From the NCBI GenBank assembly GCA_947683425.1, contig CANTUQ010000159.1:7392001-7456000 (forward strand): 64,000 nucleotides of DNA, read 5' to 3'. The position numbers were made by a program, and so were the translations under genes. Source of the DNA: Excoecaria cochinchinensis (lineage: Eukaryota; Streptophyta; Magnoliopsida; Malpighiales; Euphorbiaceae). Below, in pieces: positions 1 to 10,425 of this stretch. The notes under the pieces were generated by a model. It worked only from the letters and a program-made list of their open reading frames with translations, made no database searches and was not told where the DNA came from. Numbering within the stretch: the first letter of the stretch is position 1; every line of letters begins with the position of its first letter.

Positions 1-89
1 TTGCAAGCTGTCAACGGACCCACAAATGCCCCGATTGCCCTCGAGCGGGCGGTCGAACTGGCGGCCGCTGGGATCCGGCGCGCGTCACA
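1..89 (+). mobile_element. 3' end of 5' LTR of element A (Tat/Ogre-like)
   Basis: The first 89 bases end in CA one base before an Arg-type primer-binding site, so they are the terminal part of a 5' LTR whose start lies left of the window. They match closely the last 90 bases of the C LTR (ending 14742) and of the B LTR (minus strand, ending at 8400), including the GC-rich GCGGCCGC...GGATCC...GCGCGTCACA terminus. They do not match the end of the LTR at 2972-5718 that closes the same element, apart from roughly the last dozen bases. Confidence 0.85.
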
Positions 90-90
90 G

Positions 91-108
91 TGGCGACTCC
101 ACTGGGGA
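91..108 (+). promoter_or_regulatory. Primer-binding site of element A (tRNA-Arg type)
   Basis: TGGCGACTCCACTGGGGA lies one base after the LTR terminus. This sequence is the usual minus-strand priming site of plant Ogre/Tat Ty3/gypsy elements, complementary to the 3' end of a tRNA-Arg. One base differs from the version in C (CCGCTGGGGA). Confidence 0.9.
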
Positions 109-850
109 CATTTATGGTTCGAGATTTCGATTTGAAAATACCTCGTTTAACATTTGTGATTAAAATTTAATTCATAAATTCGCTTTCTCTCAAAATTGCA
201 TTCGCATATCATTAGAGCCTTAGATCTACGCTAGTTTGGTCCCTCTTTTAGCCCCGGTGCGTTCCCGAAGCACGACCCTATTTTTACTCAATTTAGGGAA
301 GTGTTAAGGATAATCACCAGCCCAAGCCTCGTACCATCAAGGTATATTAAATGGTGACCCGATCGGTCGTTACGCTCGTGATGAGCTAGACCCGTCGGCA
401 GGGATCATGCTTAGGTAGCCCTAAAGTAACACCGCCCTTTGACCAAAGCTCATGTAATGGCAATAGATACTTCCCCTAGGAGGTATGAACCTTGATACCT
501 TGTTTGCTATATGGATCATTATATATTGGACAAGCCCATATAATTTGATTGGTCACCTAATCAAAGGCTTTCATGCCCCGATAGGCCCATGTCAACTTGT
601 TCGGGCTGCCTAAATACATAACGATCATAACCCATGTGCTTGCACATTAGATAAGAGATGTTATGATGCCGGTTTTCCACCGAACACCATACGCATCCAT
701 TGGGTTCCCCGCTAACCCATGGATCAAGCCCACCTAGGAAAGAGACTGCATTACCTCGTGTGTGGAAGTAATAAGGTTGGAAGGATTTACTTGCTTGCAT
801 GTGATTGTAAATGTTGCATAGCTCACTATCATGCATTGTATATGTCATTC
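109..850 (+). other. Untranslated leader of element A
   Basis: About 740 bases between PBS and gag contain no convincing gene. The stretch around 235-470 (GGTGCGTTCCCGAAGCACGA, then the AAGTGTTAAGGATAATCACC region, then the GACCCGATCGGTCGTTA region) is strongly conserved in the leaders of C (about 14880-15100) and B (minus strand, about 8250-8050). Such leaders normally carry packaging and dimerisation signals; that role is inferred. A possible 5' splice site (AAGGTATAT) lies near 341-349. Confidence 0.7.
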
Positions 851-2035
851 ATGCATCATCCTAACAATCTAATTTTTTCAGCCATCATAGATTCATCTAA
901 GTGGACTAGAGGTTCCGATGGTCGGCTAGTAAGGACAAATCTGCTTTTTGCGTTACCGGAACTAGTGTTTGACTGGGATTCTGAGTCATCCTCATCAATT
1001 AGTGAAGCCCCTGTAGAACCACCAATGGTAGAAGAAATCGGAGCACTAACCACTCAAGACCTAGCTAGGAGGCTAGAGGACTTCGAACGGAGAATGCTAG
1101 ACATGATGGGTGCCATGGCTGAAAGGATTGCCCATCCACCTGCTGCCCCACAGCCGCCTGCTGCTCTACAGCTACAGGCAGCCCCTCCTCGGGGGCAAGC
1201 CGAACCACCTACTGGTGGGGAGGCTCCCTTCGTTAGAGCTGCTGCTCGCCAACCTAATAATGAACACAGAGCTGCCGCACCCATCAAGACAAGAGGGGAA
1301 AGGATTCATAACCCCAACGATGATTTCCTGATGGAGGAAGAAGAAGAAGAGGTGCCAATAGTCCACCAAGCTGCGAGGCCCAGAGCACCCAGAGTAGAGG
1401 ATGAAGATTTAAGAGGTATGACACAGCAGATCGAAGCTATCACCCGCATGCTATCAGCTGGAAAGGGGGTCAACCCAGAAGACAGAGATCTGGGGGATGA
1501 AGAGTTGTTGCCCCAAAGATTCAAGATGCCCGAGCTGCCGAAATTTGATGGCACCTCTGACCCATCCGCCCACATCAAGCAGTACACCTTGGTCATGAAA
1601 GGCACAGGGCTGAGCAAGAAGTAGAAGGTTGAATATTTCTGCCTTAGTCTGGTGGGCCCGACAGTTGACTGGTACCACGGGTTGGATAGGAGGTCCAAGG
1701 AGGACTGGGACCTTTTGACCGAAGAATTCATGAAGCAGTACGACTGCAGCACTAGGATGGAGGTCACCCTAAAAGACCTCGAGCTTCTACAGCAGAAGAA
1801 TGATGAGTCATTCCATGAGTACCTTACAAGATGGAGAAACAGGGTTATGGAGATAAACAGGAAGCCTGACACTACAGACCAGATCAGGCTGTTTATTAGA
1901 AACTCATGCCCTTACTTAAGGGACTTGCTCAGTTTTAAGGGGCTCAAGGACTGGGAGTCTCTTAAGGATATCGCTATAGAAGCTGAGGTGGCTTACCTGG
2001 CAAAGAAAGCAAGCCAAAATAACTTTGCTGGGAAA
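851..2035 (+). pseudogene. gag: Gag remnant of element A
   Basis: This frame encodes a Tat/Ogre-type capsid precursor that would package element RNA into virus-like particles. From ATG 851 it reads an N-terminal IIDSSKW...DGRLVRT segment, a Pro/Ala/Glu-rich region (about residues 85-190), then the gag core with FKMPELPKFDGTSDP, WYHGLDRRSKEDWDLL and LKDLELLQQ. The same order is seen in B. An in-frame TAG at 1622-1624 replaces the Gln of the homologous KKQKVEYF in B. After FAGKDL at about 2035 homology stops and the frame runs into a 48-bp tandem array, so the zinc knuckle, protease, RT and integrase are all missing. An upstream in-frame ATG at 719 lies in the leader; ATG 851 is preferred because MHH.NNL is shared with C, though the true start may depend on splicing. 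The element is non-autonomous. Confidence 0.8.
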
Positions 2036-2064
2036 GACTTAAAAATAACCTTGTTTGCTATATG

Positions 2065-2660
2065 GAGCATTATCTCTAAGTCCTTATCCAACAGGCATCC
2101 TCAATATCTTCAAAATATTACCTTCAAAGTCCTTGTTCAAAAGGCATTCTCAGTCTTTTCGGAGCATTATCTCAAGATCCTTATCCAACAGGCATCCTTA
2201 ATCTCTTCAAAATATTATCTTTAAGTCCTCCTTCACGGGGCATTCTCAGTCTCTTCGGAGCATTATTTTTAAGTCCTTCACAAGGCATTCTCAGTCTCTT
2301 CGGAGCATTATCTTTAAGTCCTTCTTCACAAGGCATTCTCAGTCTCTTCGGAGCATTATCTTTAAGTCCTTCTTCACAAGGCATTCTCAGTCTATTCGGA
2401 GCATTATGTTTAAGTCCTTCATCACAAGGCGTTCTCAGTCTCTTCGGAGCATTATCTTTAAGTCCTTCTTCACAAGGCATTCTCAGTCTCTTAGGAGCAT
2501 TATCTTTAAGTCCTTCATCACAAGGCATTCTCAGTCTCTTTGGAGCATTATCTTTAAGTCCTTTCTCAAGGCATTCTCAGTCTCTTCGGAGCATTATCTT
2601 TAAGTCCTTTTTTCAAGGCATTCTCGGTCTTTTCGGAGCGTTATCCTTCGTAGCATTGAG
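2065..2660 (+). repeat. 48-bp tandem array in element A
   Basis: About twelve copies of a unit containing CATTCTCAGTCTCTTCGGAG and GCATTATCTTTAAGTCCTTC, with spacing near 48 bp. Copies at the left edge are the most diverged and those from 2230 to 2600 the most alike. As 48 is a multiple of three, long spurious repetitive frames appear on both strands. The array lies between the truncated gag and the polypurine tract, the region where Ogre/Tat elements are known to carry fast-changing tandem repeats. Confidence 0.9.
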
Positions 2661-2971
2661 CTTTTTCCAAAATATTCTAAATCCTTTCAATCCATGAGTA
2701 TATCTGCATCAACAGGTTAGATGCCACAACGGAAGAGGTTAGACACAACATTAAGGTCAATTACAGACCACATTAACAAGGCTAGACACCGCATAGGTTA
2801 GATGCCAAAACAATAGGGGTTAACACGTCGATGAACAGACGGTAACTACCCACAGCAACTTCAGCCAGTTCGGGAAGACAACCGCCTCAGGTACGCGCCT
2901 CTTTCCTTTCTTTTCTGAATTTTGGCTCACTTAAGCACCTAGGTTCTAAGTTCCCCAAAATTAGGGGCTAC
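2661..2971 (+). other. 3' untranslated end and polypurine tract of element A
   Basis: Noncoding end of the internal region. It holds degenerate short repeats (GGTTAGATGCC, GGCTAGACACC, about 2722-2810), then a block GCCTCAGGTACGCGCCTC...GAATTTTGGCTCAC that is shared with the ends of E (20785-20830) and, in part, C (18895-18915). The plus-strand primer is the purine-rich AAAATTAGGGGCTAC just before the LTR at 2972. Confidence 0.75.
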
Positions 2972-3412
2972 TGTAGACAACGGGTCCCGAGATGGTCCAA
3001 GATCAGAATTATCCGATGATGAAAACGATACTGGCTTATAGGTAGAGGTGTCAAAAATGATGCTTCCCTTGTCGAGACCCTCGTTTTTTTTATCTTAAAA
3101 AAAATTATTATTAATTCTAATTGCAAAAATAATATTATTGGAAAGTGTTATTTTGATAAAACAAAAAAATTAAATTAGTTATTTAATTTAATTGAACTGA
3201 ATTAATTAATTAATTTAATTGAAAAAAGGGGAATTAAATTAGTTTTCTTAATTTAATTGAATAAATTAAGTAATTGATTTAATTAAAAAAAAGGGAATTA
3301 GTTGTTAAATTAGTTAATTAGTTTAATTAAAAAAAATAATAAAAAAAAAAGAAAGAGAGATAAAAAAAAATTAAAAAGAAATTAAAATTTCTTTTTTTGT
3401 TTGGCCACGCTG

Positions 3413-3500
3413 CCACTTTTATAAAGTGGCCATTTGGCCACTTTATAAAAGTGGTAAGTGGTACCACGCGGCCACTTCCTTAAAGTGGCCGCGTGGTACC
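3413..3500 (+). repeat. Two perfect hairpins in the LTR of A
   Basis: Perfect inverted repeat with 20-base arms (3413-3432 and 3435-3454, 2-base loop), followed by one with 18-base arms (3460-3477 and 3483-3500, 5-base loop). The first contains CTTTTATAAAG, which also resembles a TATA box; the second contains GGTACCACGCGGCCACTT. Confidence 0.9.
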
Positions 3501-4150
3501 GAGGTTACTGCGCGCATTGTTTTGCGCGGTCTCCCTCACCACGTGGGGCTTCATTTTCTGCTTGTTTTTCAGCTATTTTCTCGCCGTTTTGACCGAAAAA
3601 TTTTCTGTTTTCGTGTAAATTCCTGGAAGACAAATTAAAAGAAGGTTTTTGCCTTTTTCTATTTTGGAACAATCAGATTAATCAAATGGGATTCAATATT
3701 CATTTTTTGGAGACGATAACTATTTTTCAAAGGGATGTTTTTTAGTTTTCCTCTCTAACTTTTCTCTCCAACAAAAAAGTTTTCTCCTTCAAAAATCTTT
3801 CAAATAAAATTCTTGAGTTTTATTTCTTTTAAGTTTTAATCTTTTTCCTCCTTAAACACATTAAATCTTGGGTTTGATTTGAGCTATAAAAATTAATTTT
3901 CTTAGCTTTATTCATCCCACCAAAAATATTTTCTTGAACTAATTTTCTTAACGCAATTTTTACATTCTATATTATTATCATCAAAAATCGACAAGGGGAA
4001 CGGATTGAGACATCATATTCCAAATCTAAAAATTCTGAGGGTAAACATTTTTGGGTCCGTTCTCATTTATTATTATCTTTATTATTGTGTCCTGTTGCAG
4101 TTATTTGGCTACTATTATCATCAATATTGTTTATGCCATCACTGTTGACA

Positions 4151-4152
<2 letters not shown>

Positions 4153-4197
<45 letters not shown>

Positions 4198-4273
4198 GGC
4201 TTGCTTGTCTACATCTTAGTTTAATTTCCTGTTGCTCCAATTTCATTATTGTTGGCGCCAGTCACTACGATTA

Positions 4274-4345
<72 letters not shown>

Positions 4346-4386
4346 CACTATTATTATTATATTGGTTGCTATTAACATTCTGTTAA

Positions 4387-4439
<53 letters not shown>

Positions 4440-4456
4440 TTATTATTATTATTATT
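4153..4456 (+). repeat. (TTA)n microsatellites inside the LTR of A
   Basis: Three long runs of ATT/TTA (about 4153-4197, 4272-4345 and 4387-4456), separated by short unique sequence. The equivalent place in the E LTR (about 40366-40870) is expanded further, with TTG and GTA variants. Confidence 0.95.
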
Positions 4457-5718
4457 TTATTTTTGTTACCATGCCATGATTATTTGTTGTAATTTTATGG
4501 TTGTCATTATATTATGTCGTTATTATTTTTCTTATGCCATGACTCTTAACTATTGAAATTATTATTACCACATTTTTCATTGTTATTACTGTGCTTTGCA
4601 TTCGTTCGATTAATTTATTTAGAATTATTACTAATGTTTTTGATATTATTTTCTGTCTAAAATTTAATTTGGGTCGCGTCATGTGAGTGTCCCGGGCGAC
4701 TCCCCCGGATGGGTCGTGACACGTGGAGGGTCACATCGGTTCGGTGAGATCTCTCTAATTCCCCATCCTTTTATTGTGTTTATTTGTAAATAATTATTTT
4801 ATTTGTGCACGCGTGCGATAAAAAATCACAAAAATATTTCTATAATTAAATTGGAATTTTTACTAATAAAATTGGGACCAATGTCCCTTGTTTTAGTCTA
4901 ACAATAAAAACACCACAATTAAAATAAAGAGTCAACTTTTCTCCAAAAATGGGATCACTCATCCCGGTTTTATAATTCAAACAATCAAAATGACTCTTTG
5001 AACCCTCTTTAAATTAATACGAAGGAACCAATGTTCCTAAATCTCGAACAAGCGCGAAGGAACCAATGTTCCTAAAACAATGCCCCGATTTATGTATGTC
5101 TTTTCTTATTTTGATCTTGTGTGAGCGTTTTAAATTTATTTCCTTTTGGGCCCTTGTAATTAATTTTGGGGCAATTTTATTTTGGGGATTGTATTCCGTC
5201 CCTGCCTGTATTTTCAATCTCCTTTTATCGGGGTTGTATTCCGCCCCTATTTTTCTTGTAATTGTGTGTTTGCGTGTTTACTGCTTTCATTTACCGTTTT
5301 CTTTATTTATTTTATTTATCGCTTTTATTTATTTTCTTTATGTGCTTTCAATACGCTATTTAATTAAACGCATCGCTCGTGTGAGATGAGAGATATAATT
5401 TTAAGAGGTTAAATACTCATTTATAATTAACCAAAGCATGAATAAGAGGGAAGTTCCGGACACTATGTCTCTGGTTTAGACCGTTAGAGGTGAGAGACCT
5501 CTTTCCCAATATCTTGCAAATTGGGTGGCGACTCCCAATGCCTCAAAGGTGCCTTTAGGTGTCATTAGACTAGGTTGTTCCCCCAATGTTCTATTGGGAG
5601 GAATATACCGATGATGTCTCATGGCGCCCATGATCAAAAGACGCAAACCAATTCCTCGAATCCCAATGGCGGATACACAAGCGAGGGCCCTTGCTGGGTA
5701 CCATCGGCGCGCGTCACA

Positions 5719-7613
5719 TAAAGCCTCTACTACCTTCTGCCTATGAGAAGGGGACCGTCTCAAGAGATCCCAGATGGATATTTGAGCTGCAGTCTTCTTC
5801 AACTGCTTAACAATCTGATTCTCCTCCGGCTCTTTTTCCGTTGGCGTCTGCGCTGGTTCCGGTACTCTCATAATCTCAGGGACCACTCTCCCACTTCTTG
5901 TCACAGCCCCTATCTCTTCTTCATCCTCATCAGATCTCCACAAATCAGGGTTCATCTCTTCCTCCTCTTCGGCCTCTCCACCGCTCTCGCTGCTTGACCA
6001 ACAATCAAGGGTCGCCACGACTGCTCTCTCCTCTCTATCCTCGGAACAATCAACAGCAATACTCTTGCCCCCATATAGATCCTGCAGCACGTACCATTCC
6101 GGCAAGCTAGATCCGATCATAAACACTGGTGGTGGCACGGCGTTATAACCAGGCTTCTTCTCAGACTCCCTCTTCTCAGGGTCAGAAATTTGCTTGCTAT
6201 CAATCAGGTCTTGAATAGAGTGCCTCAGCGCCTTACACTTGTCTGTTAGATGGCCTGAGTGTTGATGAAACGCACAGAATTCATTGTCCTTATGTCCAGG
6301 CTTCCCTTGCGTCATAGCAGGCCTAGGAGCTAAGGGCTGCAATTTCCCTTCCTTCATCAACCTTCTCAAGACCCAAGACAGTGGTCTTCCTAAGTTCAAA
6401 AACTTCCTCTGGGTAGTTGCTTCAGTAGCAGACACCTCAACTGTTCTTCTGGTGCTACCACTGGGACCAGCTGGCCTACTGGTTCCTTGACCGGGGTTAG
6501 CCCTTTTTGTAAAATTATCATTGTTAGCTTTTCGAGCCAAGAACTCTCCCTCCGCTTCAATGGCTATATCCTTGAGAGACTCCCAGTCCTTCAACCCTTT
6601 CATCTTCAAACCATCCTTCAAGTACAGGCTTGCATTCTTGATAAACAAACGGATCTGGTCTTGGGTGTCTGGCTTCCTCCGCATTTCCATTACTCAGTTT
6701 CGCCAGCGGGTGAGATAATCATGGAAAGATTCCCCGGCCTTCTGCTGGAGCAGTTCAAGATCTTTAAGAGTCACCTCCATCCTGGTGTTGCAATCATACT
6801 GTCTCAAAAACTCCTCCGTGAGCAGATCCCAGTCTTCTTTAGTCCGACGATCGAGACTATGATACCAATCGATGGCATGAGCGGTCAGACTCAGACAAAA
6901 GTATTCCACCTTCTGCTTCTTAGACAACGTGGTCCCTTTCATGACCAGAGAGTATTGCTTCACATGAGCAGTCGGGTCAGAAGTACCATTAAATTTTAGT
7001 ACGTCTGGCATCTTGAAGTTGTAAGGAATCGAGTCTTCTCCCTCCAATTCCTTGTCCTCTGGATTCATTCCCTGACCTCTACTCAGCATACGGGCCATGG
7101 CTTCAAACCTCTCTTCCATCTTTTTTTGAATGAAATCATCAGTCTGAGGTGCCTTCCCTCTCTCAGATGCAATGCTCATCTTGTCATCTTCAATATGCCT
7201 ATCATTATCAATCCTCAGGGCTGGTCTTCTTCTCTGCTCTCCCGAAGCTACCGACCTCAGCTCTATGGGTGGCGGCCGAACGGGCTCTTCTCGTCTCTCA
7301 GCTCTTTCTTCCTCTGGCTCATTCTGTCTCACAGGAGGAGGAGGAGGATTCTGCAGAGCATTCTGTTGTGCCAGAGCAGTCAACATATTCATCATTCGGC
7401 CCTCGAATTCCTCAAATCGCCGGCCCACTTCTTCTGCGATTATGGCCCTGGTGGCGTCATCCCCCCCTAGGCGAGTTTGCCATCTCAGATACGGTATAGC
7501 TGACTTCTGGTAAAATTTCTGATAGGCCCTCTCTATCTGACAGTTTAGAAGCAGAAACTCGGATCAATCGTCCGGTAGGTGATCTAGTCCACCTGGGCAG
7601 ATCTATGATGGCC
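5719..7613 (-). pseudogene. gag: Gag (and start of gag-pro) remnant of element B
   Basis: Read leftward, this is the best-preserved Tat/Ogre gag in the window. It has an N-terminal IIDLPRWTR...GRLIRV segment in a shifted frame, then a long frame with VGRRFEEFEGRMMNML, FKMPDVLKFNGTSDP, WYHSLDRRTKEDWDLL, LKDLELLQQ, an FCAFHQHSGHLTDKCKAL zinc-knuckle-like motif, an acidic region (SSESGGEAEEEEE) and KQLKKTAAQISIWDLL, the segment that precedes protease in Ogre/Tat elements. One in-frame TGA at 6694-6696 follows RWRN, where A reads RWRNR. The frame is cut at 5719 by the insertion of A, so protease and pol must lie left of the window if they survive. No clear ATG opens the frame. Confidence 0.85.
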
Positions 7614-8380
7614 GCAGGGACAAGGTGTTAGATATGATGCATGGAATGCAGGTGTAATACATGGTCGTGGTATGCAACATTCACAATACACAAGCAAGCA
7701 AGTAGGTCCTTCCACCCTTATTTCTCCCACACACGTGGTCGTGCAGTCTCTTTCCTAGGCAGGATTAGCCCAAGGGTCAACGAGGGACCCAATGGACACA
7801 CATGGTGCACGGCAAAAAATCGGCAGCATGACACTCCTACGCTAAAGGACAAGCGAATGGATAATGATCATCATGTATTTGGACGTTCTAAAAATTTCGA
7901 CATGGCCCTACCGGGTCATGATAGCCTTTGGCTAGGTTACAAAGTGAGACATCTGGACTCACCCAATACATGAGGATCCATACAGCAAGCATGGAATTAG
8001 GGTTCATATCACCTGTGGGAAGTAACTACGGCCATTACATGAACTTTGGACAAGGGAGATGTTTCTTTAAGGCTACCCAAGTATGATCCCTGTCGACAGG
8101 TCTAGCTCATCACGAGTATAACGATCGATCGGGTCATCATTTTGATATACCATTGAGGTACGAGGCTTGGGCTAGTGATTATCCTTAACACTTCCCCAAA
8201 TTGAGTGAAAATGGGGTCGTGCTTCAGGAATGCACCGGGGCTAATAGAGGGACCAAACTAGCATATTCTAAAGCTCTAATGAGATGTAATGCGAATTTGA
8301 GAGAAAGCAAATTTATGAATTAAATTTTAATCATAAATGTTAAACGAGGTATTTTCAAATTAAAATCTCGAACCATATCG
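7614..8380 (-). other. Untranslated leader of element B
   Basis: Noncoding leader between PBS (8381) and gag. Read on the minus strand it matches the leaders of A and C, including the GGTGCATTCCTGAAGCACGA, GTGTTAAGGATAATCACTAG and ACCCGATCGATCGTTA segments (about 8245-8090). A CTAAC plus pyrimidine-rich stretch precedes the first gag codons, as in A and C, but the AG is changed to GG. Confidence 0.7.
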
Positions 8381-8398
8381 TCTCCAGTGGAGTCGCCA
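8381..8398 (-). promoter_or_regulatory. Primer-binding site of element B (tRNA-Arg type)
   Basis: Minus-strand TGGCGACTCCACTGGAGA, differing by one base from the PBS of A. It lies one base from the LTR terminus at 8400 and fixes the orientation of B. Confidence 0.88.
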
Positions 8399-9389
8399 CT
8401 ATGACGCGCGCCGGATCCCCGCGGCCGCCCATGGGACCGGCCGCTTGAGGGCGATCGGGGCATTTGTGGGTCCGCTAACAGCTTGCAATAAATTGCAAGT
8501 GCATCTATATTGGGCAACAGGAAGGTTCCATGGAGTCGCCACCCAATAGAACATTGGGAAAGTTTCTCTCGCCTCGGAGAGCCTAAGACTGCGCTTAGTA
8601 TCCATTTTGGGCCAACCAGAGGGGTCTTGGAAGGTAAACCTCTCGCCCTGAGGAGCCTAGGATTAACGCTAAAGTCTCGTGACACAAGAGGTGTCTTGGA
8701 GGGTAAACCTCTCACCTCTTTGAGCCCAAAGACCAGAGCTGGGTTCGGGATTTCTCATCTATTTCTACCTCGATTATTTTATGATCAAATTTTAATTATC
8801 ATTAATTCGCTCTCTCTCCACACGATGCAATTGATTAAAGACACATTTATTCATATTTGGAAAGCCGTAAATGGGCAAGTAAATAGTGAAAGCAATAAAT
8901 TACAATAATACAAGGAGCGGAATACAACTCCCTTTTATAAATGTGCGATACCTACACGAATCGGGGTATTGCTTATTTTGAGGACTTTGGTCCTTGCATG
9001 CATCATTATTAAAATTGGATGTTTTTATTGTGAGGATTTTTATTGGATAAAATAGGACATTTGGACCTTAAGTTTATGAAAACCTCATTTTATTGAATAT
9101 AAAATATTGATCAATTTTTATACATAACGAGATACAAAAAGGGTATATTCATGTGCATAAAACAATTGATGAATAAACGAATGAAGGAAATAACAAAGAA
9201 AGTTAGGAAACTAAACCGGACGAAATCCCCCTAGTGCGGTAGATAGTCCCTTGAGCTCAAAATAATCCAAGGAAATCAGTATGTGCTCACAGAAAGTTAA
9301 AAGATGTCAATATATATAAAAACTCAACATAAATAGAGGCAAAAATCTTAAAAGGAATAGAAAAAGATTCAAAAACGTGGAGACAGGAC

Positions 9390-9535
9390 CCAGTGACGGC
9401 CTCTGTTAGGTGACCGACGGGCGTCAGTCAAAATGACCGATATGTCCGTCGCTCACTCAAGAGAGAGGGCGTCTGTGAGTGGGGTGACCGACGGGCATCG
9501 GTCAAGAAGATGACCCGTCGGTCACCACTGTCCCC
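9390..9535 (-). repeat. Second CCGACGGGCGTCGG palindrome cluster in the B LTR
   Basis: Imperfect palindromes such as GACCGACGGGCGTCAGTC, GACCGACGGGCATCGGTC and GACCCGTCGGTC, downstream of the TATA box and so possibly in the transcribed leader. The same core is found in the U3 cluster at 10013-10235. Confidence 0.75.
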
Positions 9536-10001
9536 AAAAATAAACAGTGAAAAACTCTCTTTTGGAGCAAAAACGGGTTTTTATCAAAAAATGAGATGAA
9601 AAGAGTCAAAATAGAGGAAGATAATAGCAAAAAGTTGAAAGAACAACAAAATAAGGAGCAAAGATGAAATGATATGGAGAATGAGTCCGGAATATTTACC
9701 CTCAGATAATCCTTTAATGATATTCTTGACGTTCATTAGAGCTCCGCACGTTCCACAAGAAGCAAAGATTGAAAAATGGAAAATGGATTATTTCCTCCTT
9801 AACCCCTCAAAAGATTAACTTTGGAATCAAAATTCAAAGAAAACTAATTAGTTTTAGTTCCTTTTTAATGATTTGATCCTCTAATTAAAAGAAATTCTTT
9901 GATGAATGTGTTTGCTGGAAGAGAGAGAAAATGTGCTTGAATTTTGGCAGAGTTTCCCCTCTTGAAAATTTTTGGAACCCTTTTTAAGAGAAAATCCGAA
10001 G

Positions 10002-10012
10002 CTTTTATAAGC
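10002..10012 (-). promoter_or_regulatory. TATA box of the B LTR
   Basis: Minus-strand GCTTATAAAAG, about 415 bases into the LTR and directly downstream of the palindrome cluster. It is the best TATA candidate in this LTR; transcription would start about 30 bases further left. Confidence 0.6.
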
Positions 10013-10235
10013 CAGGAACGACCGACGGGCGTTGGTGTGTGGAGACGGGCATCGGAAGAATCCTTCTGACACAAGGATTCATCCGATGGCCCTGCCATTT
10101 CCACCGATGGGCGTCGGAAAGGTTGCGTGCTCTTGGAAATCAAGCGGCGTGCCCGGAAGAGGTGGTGCATTCTGACGGGCGTCGAAAAATATCACAGGCC
10201 GTCTGTGACCCTAAGCGACGGGCTGGCCGTCTGTG
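10013..10235 (-). repeat. Palindrome cluster in U3 of the B LTR
   Basis: Repeated imperfect palindromes around GACGGGCGTCGG (GACCGACGGGCGTTGG, CCGATGGGCGTCGG, CTGACGGGCGTCG, GACGGGCTGGCCGTC) in about 220 bases abutting the TATA box. The core differs from those in the other element types. Confidence 0.8.
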
Positions 10236-10425
10236 GAAGAAAAAAACCTTTTTGACTCGAATATTCCCTGTTTTCTCCCCCTCTGCCTATGAAAGGTGAA
10301 AAGACTCATTTCTCGTGGAGCATGGAACTAAAACCTCCAAATCCAAACCATTTATACAGGCTTGGATACTGATTTCATCACGGGGTAATCTCTGATCCGG
10401 ACCGCTCCGGGACACGATACTTACA

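Larger units (their letters stand above)
2972..5718 (+). mobile_element. 3' LTR of element A (type T2)
   Basis: A 2747-bp LTR from TGTAGACAACGGGTCCCGAG to GGCGCGCGTCACA. It aligns along much of its length with the E LTR (20872-21826 and 40342-41976): shared start, a CTGAGGGTAAA motif, TTA microsatellites, a GGACCAATGTCC segment, and a GGGTGGCGACTCC motif near the end. It interrupts B's gag-pro frame: B coding resumes at 5719, whose first five bases TAAAG should be the duplicated target, untestable because the 5' LTR start is outside the window. Its end differs from A's 5' LTR end (1-89). Confidence 0.85.
8400..10425 (-). mobile_element. 5' LTR of element B
   Basis: A 2026-bp LTR on the minus strand, from TGTAAGTATCGTGTCCCGGA (ending 10425) to GCGCGTCATA (8400); the terminal CA has become TA. 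The U3 start resembles type T2 (GGTCC.GATCAGA.TTA.CC.ATGATGAAA), while R/U5 closely matches the C LTR (GGACCAAAGTCCTCAAAATAA, GGGAGTTGTATTCCGCTCCT, GACACCTCTTGTGTCACGAG). B therefore looks like a mosaic of the two LTR types. The flank 10426-10430 (ATCAT) would be its target duplication; the other copy is not in the window. Confidence 0.85.

Noticed and set aside
60..90. Cluster of NotI-, BamHI- and near AscI-type sites that looks like a cloning-vector polylinker
   Set aside because: The same GC-rich string recurs at the LTR ends of C (14711-14742) and B (8400-8440, minus strand) with natural variation, so it is the LTR terminus.
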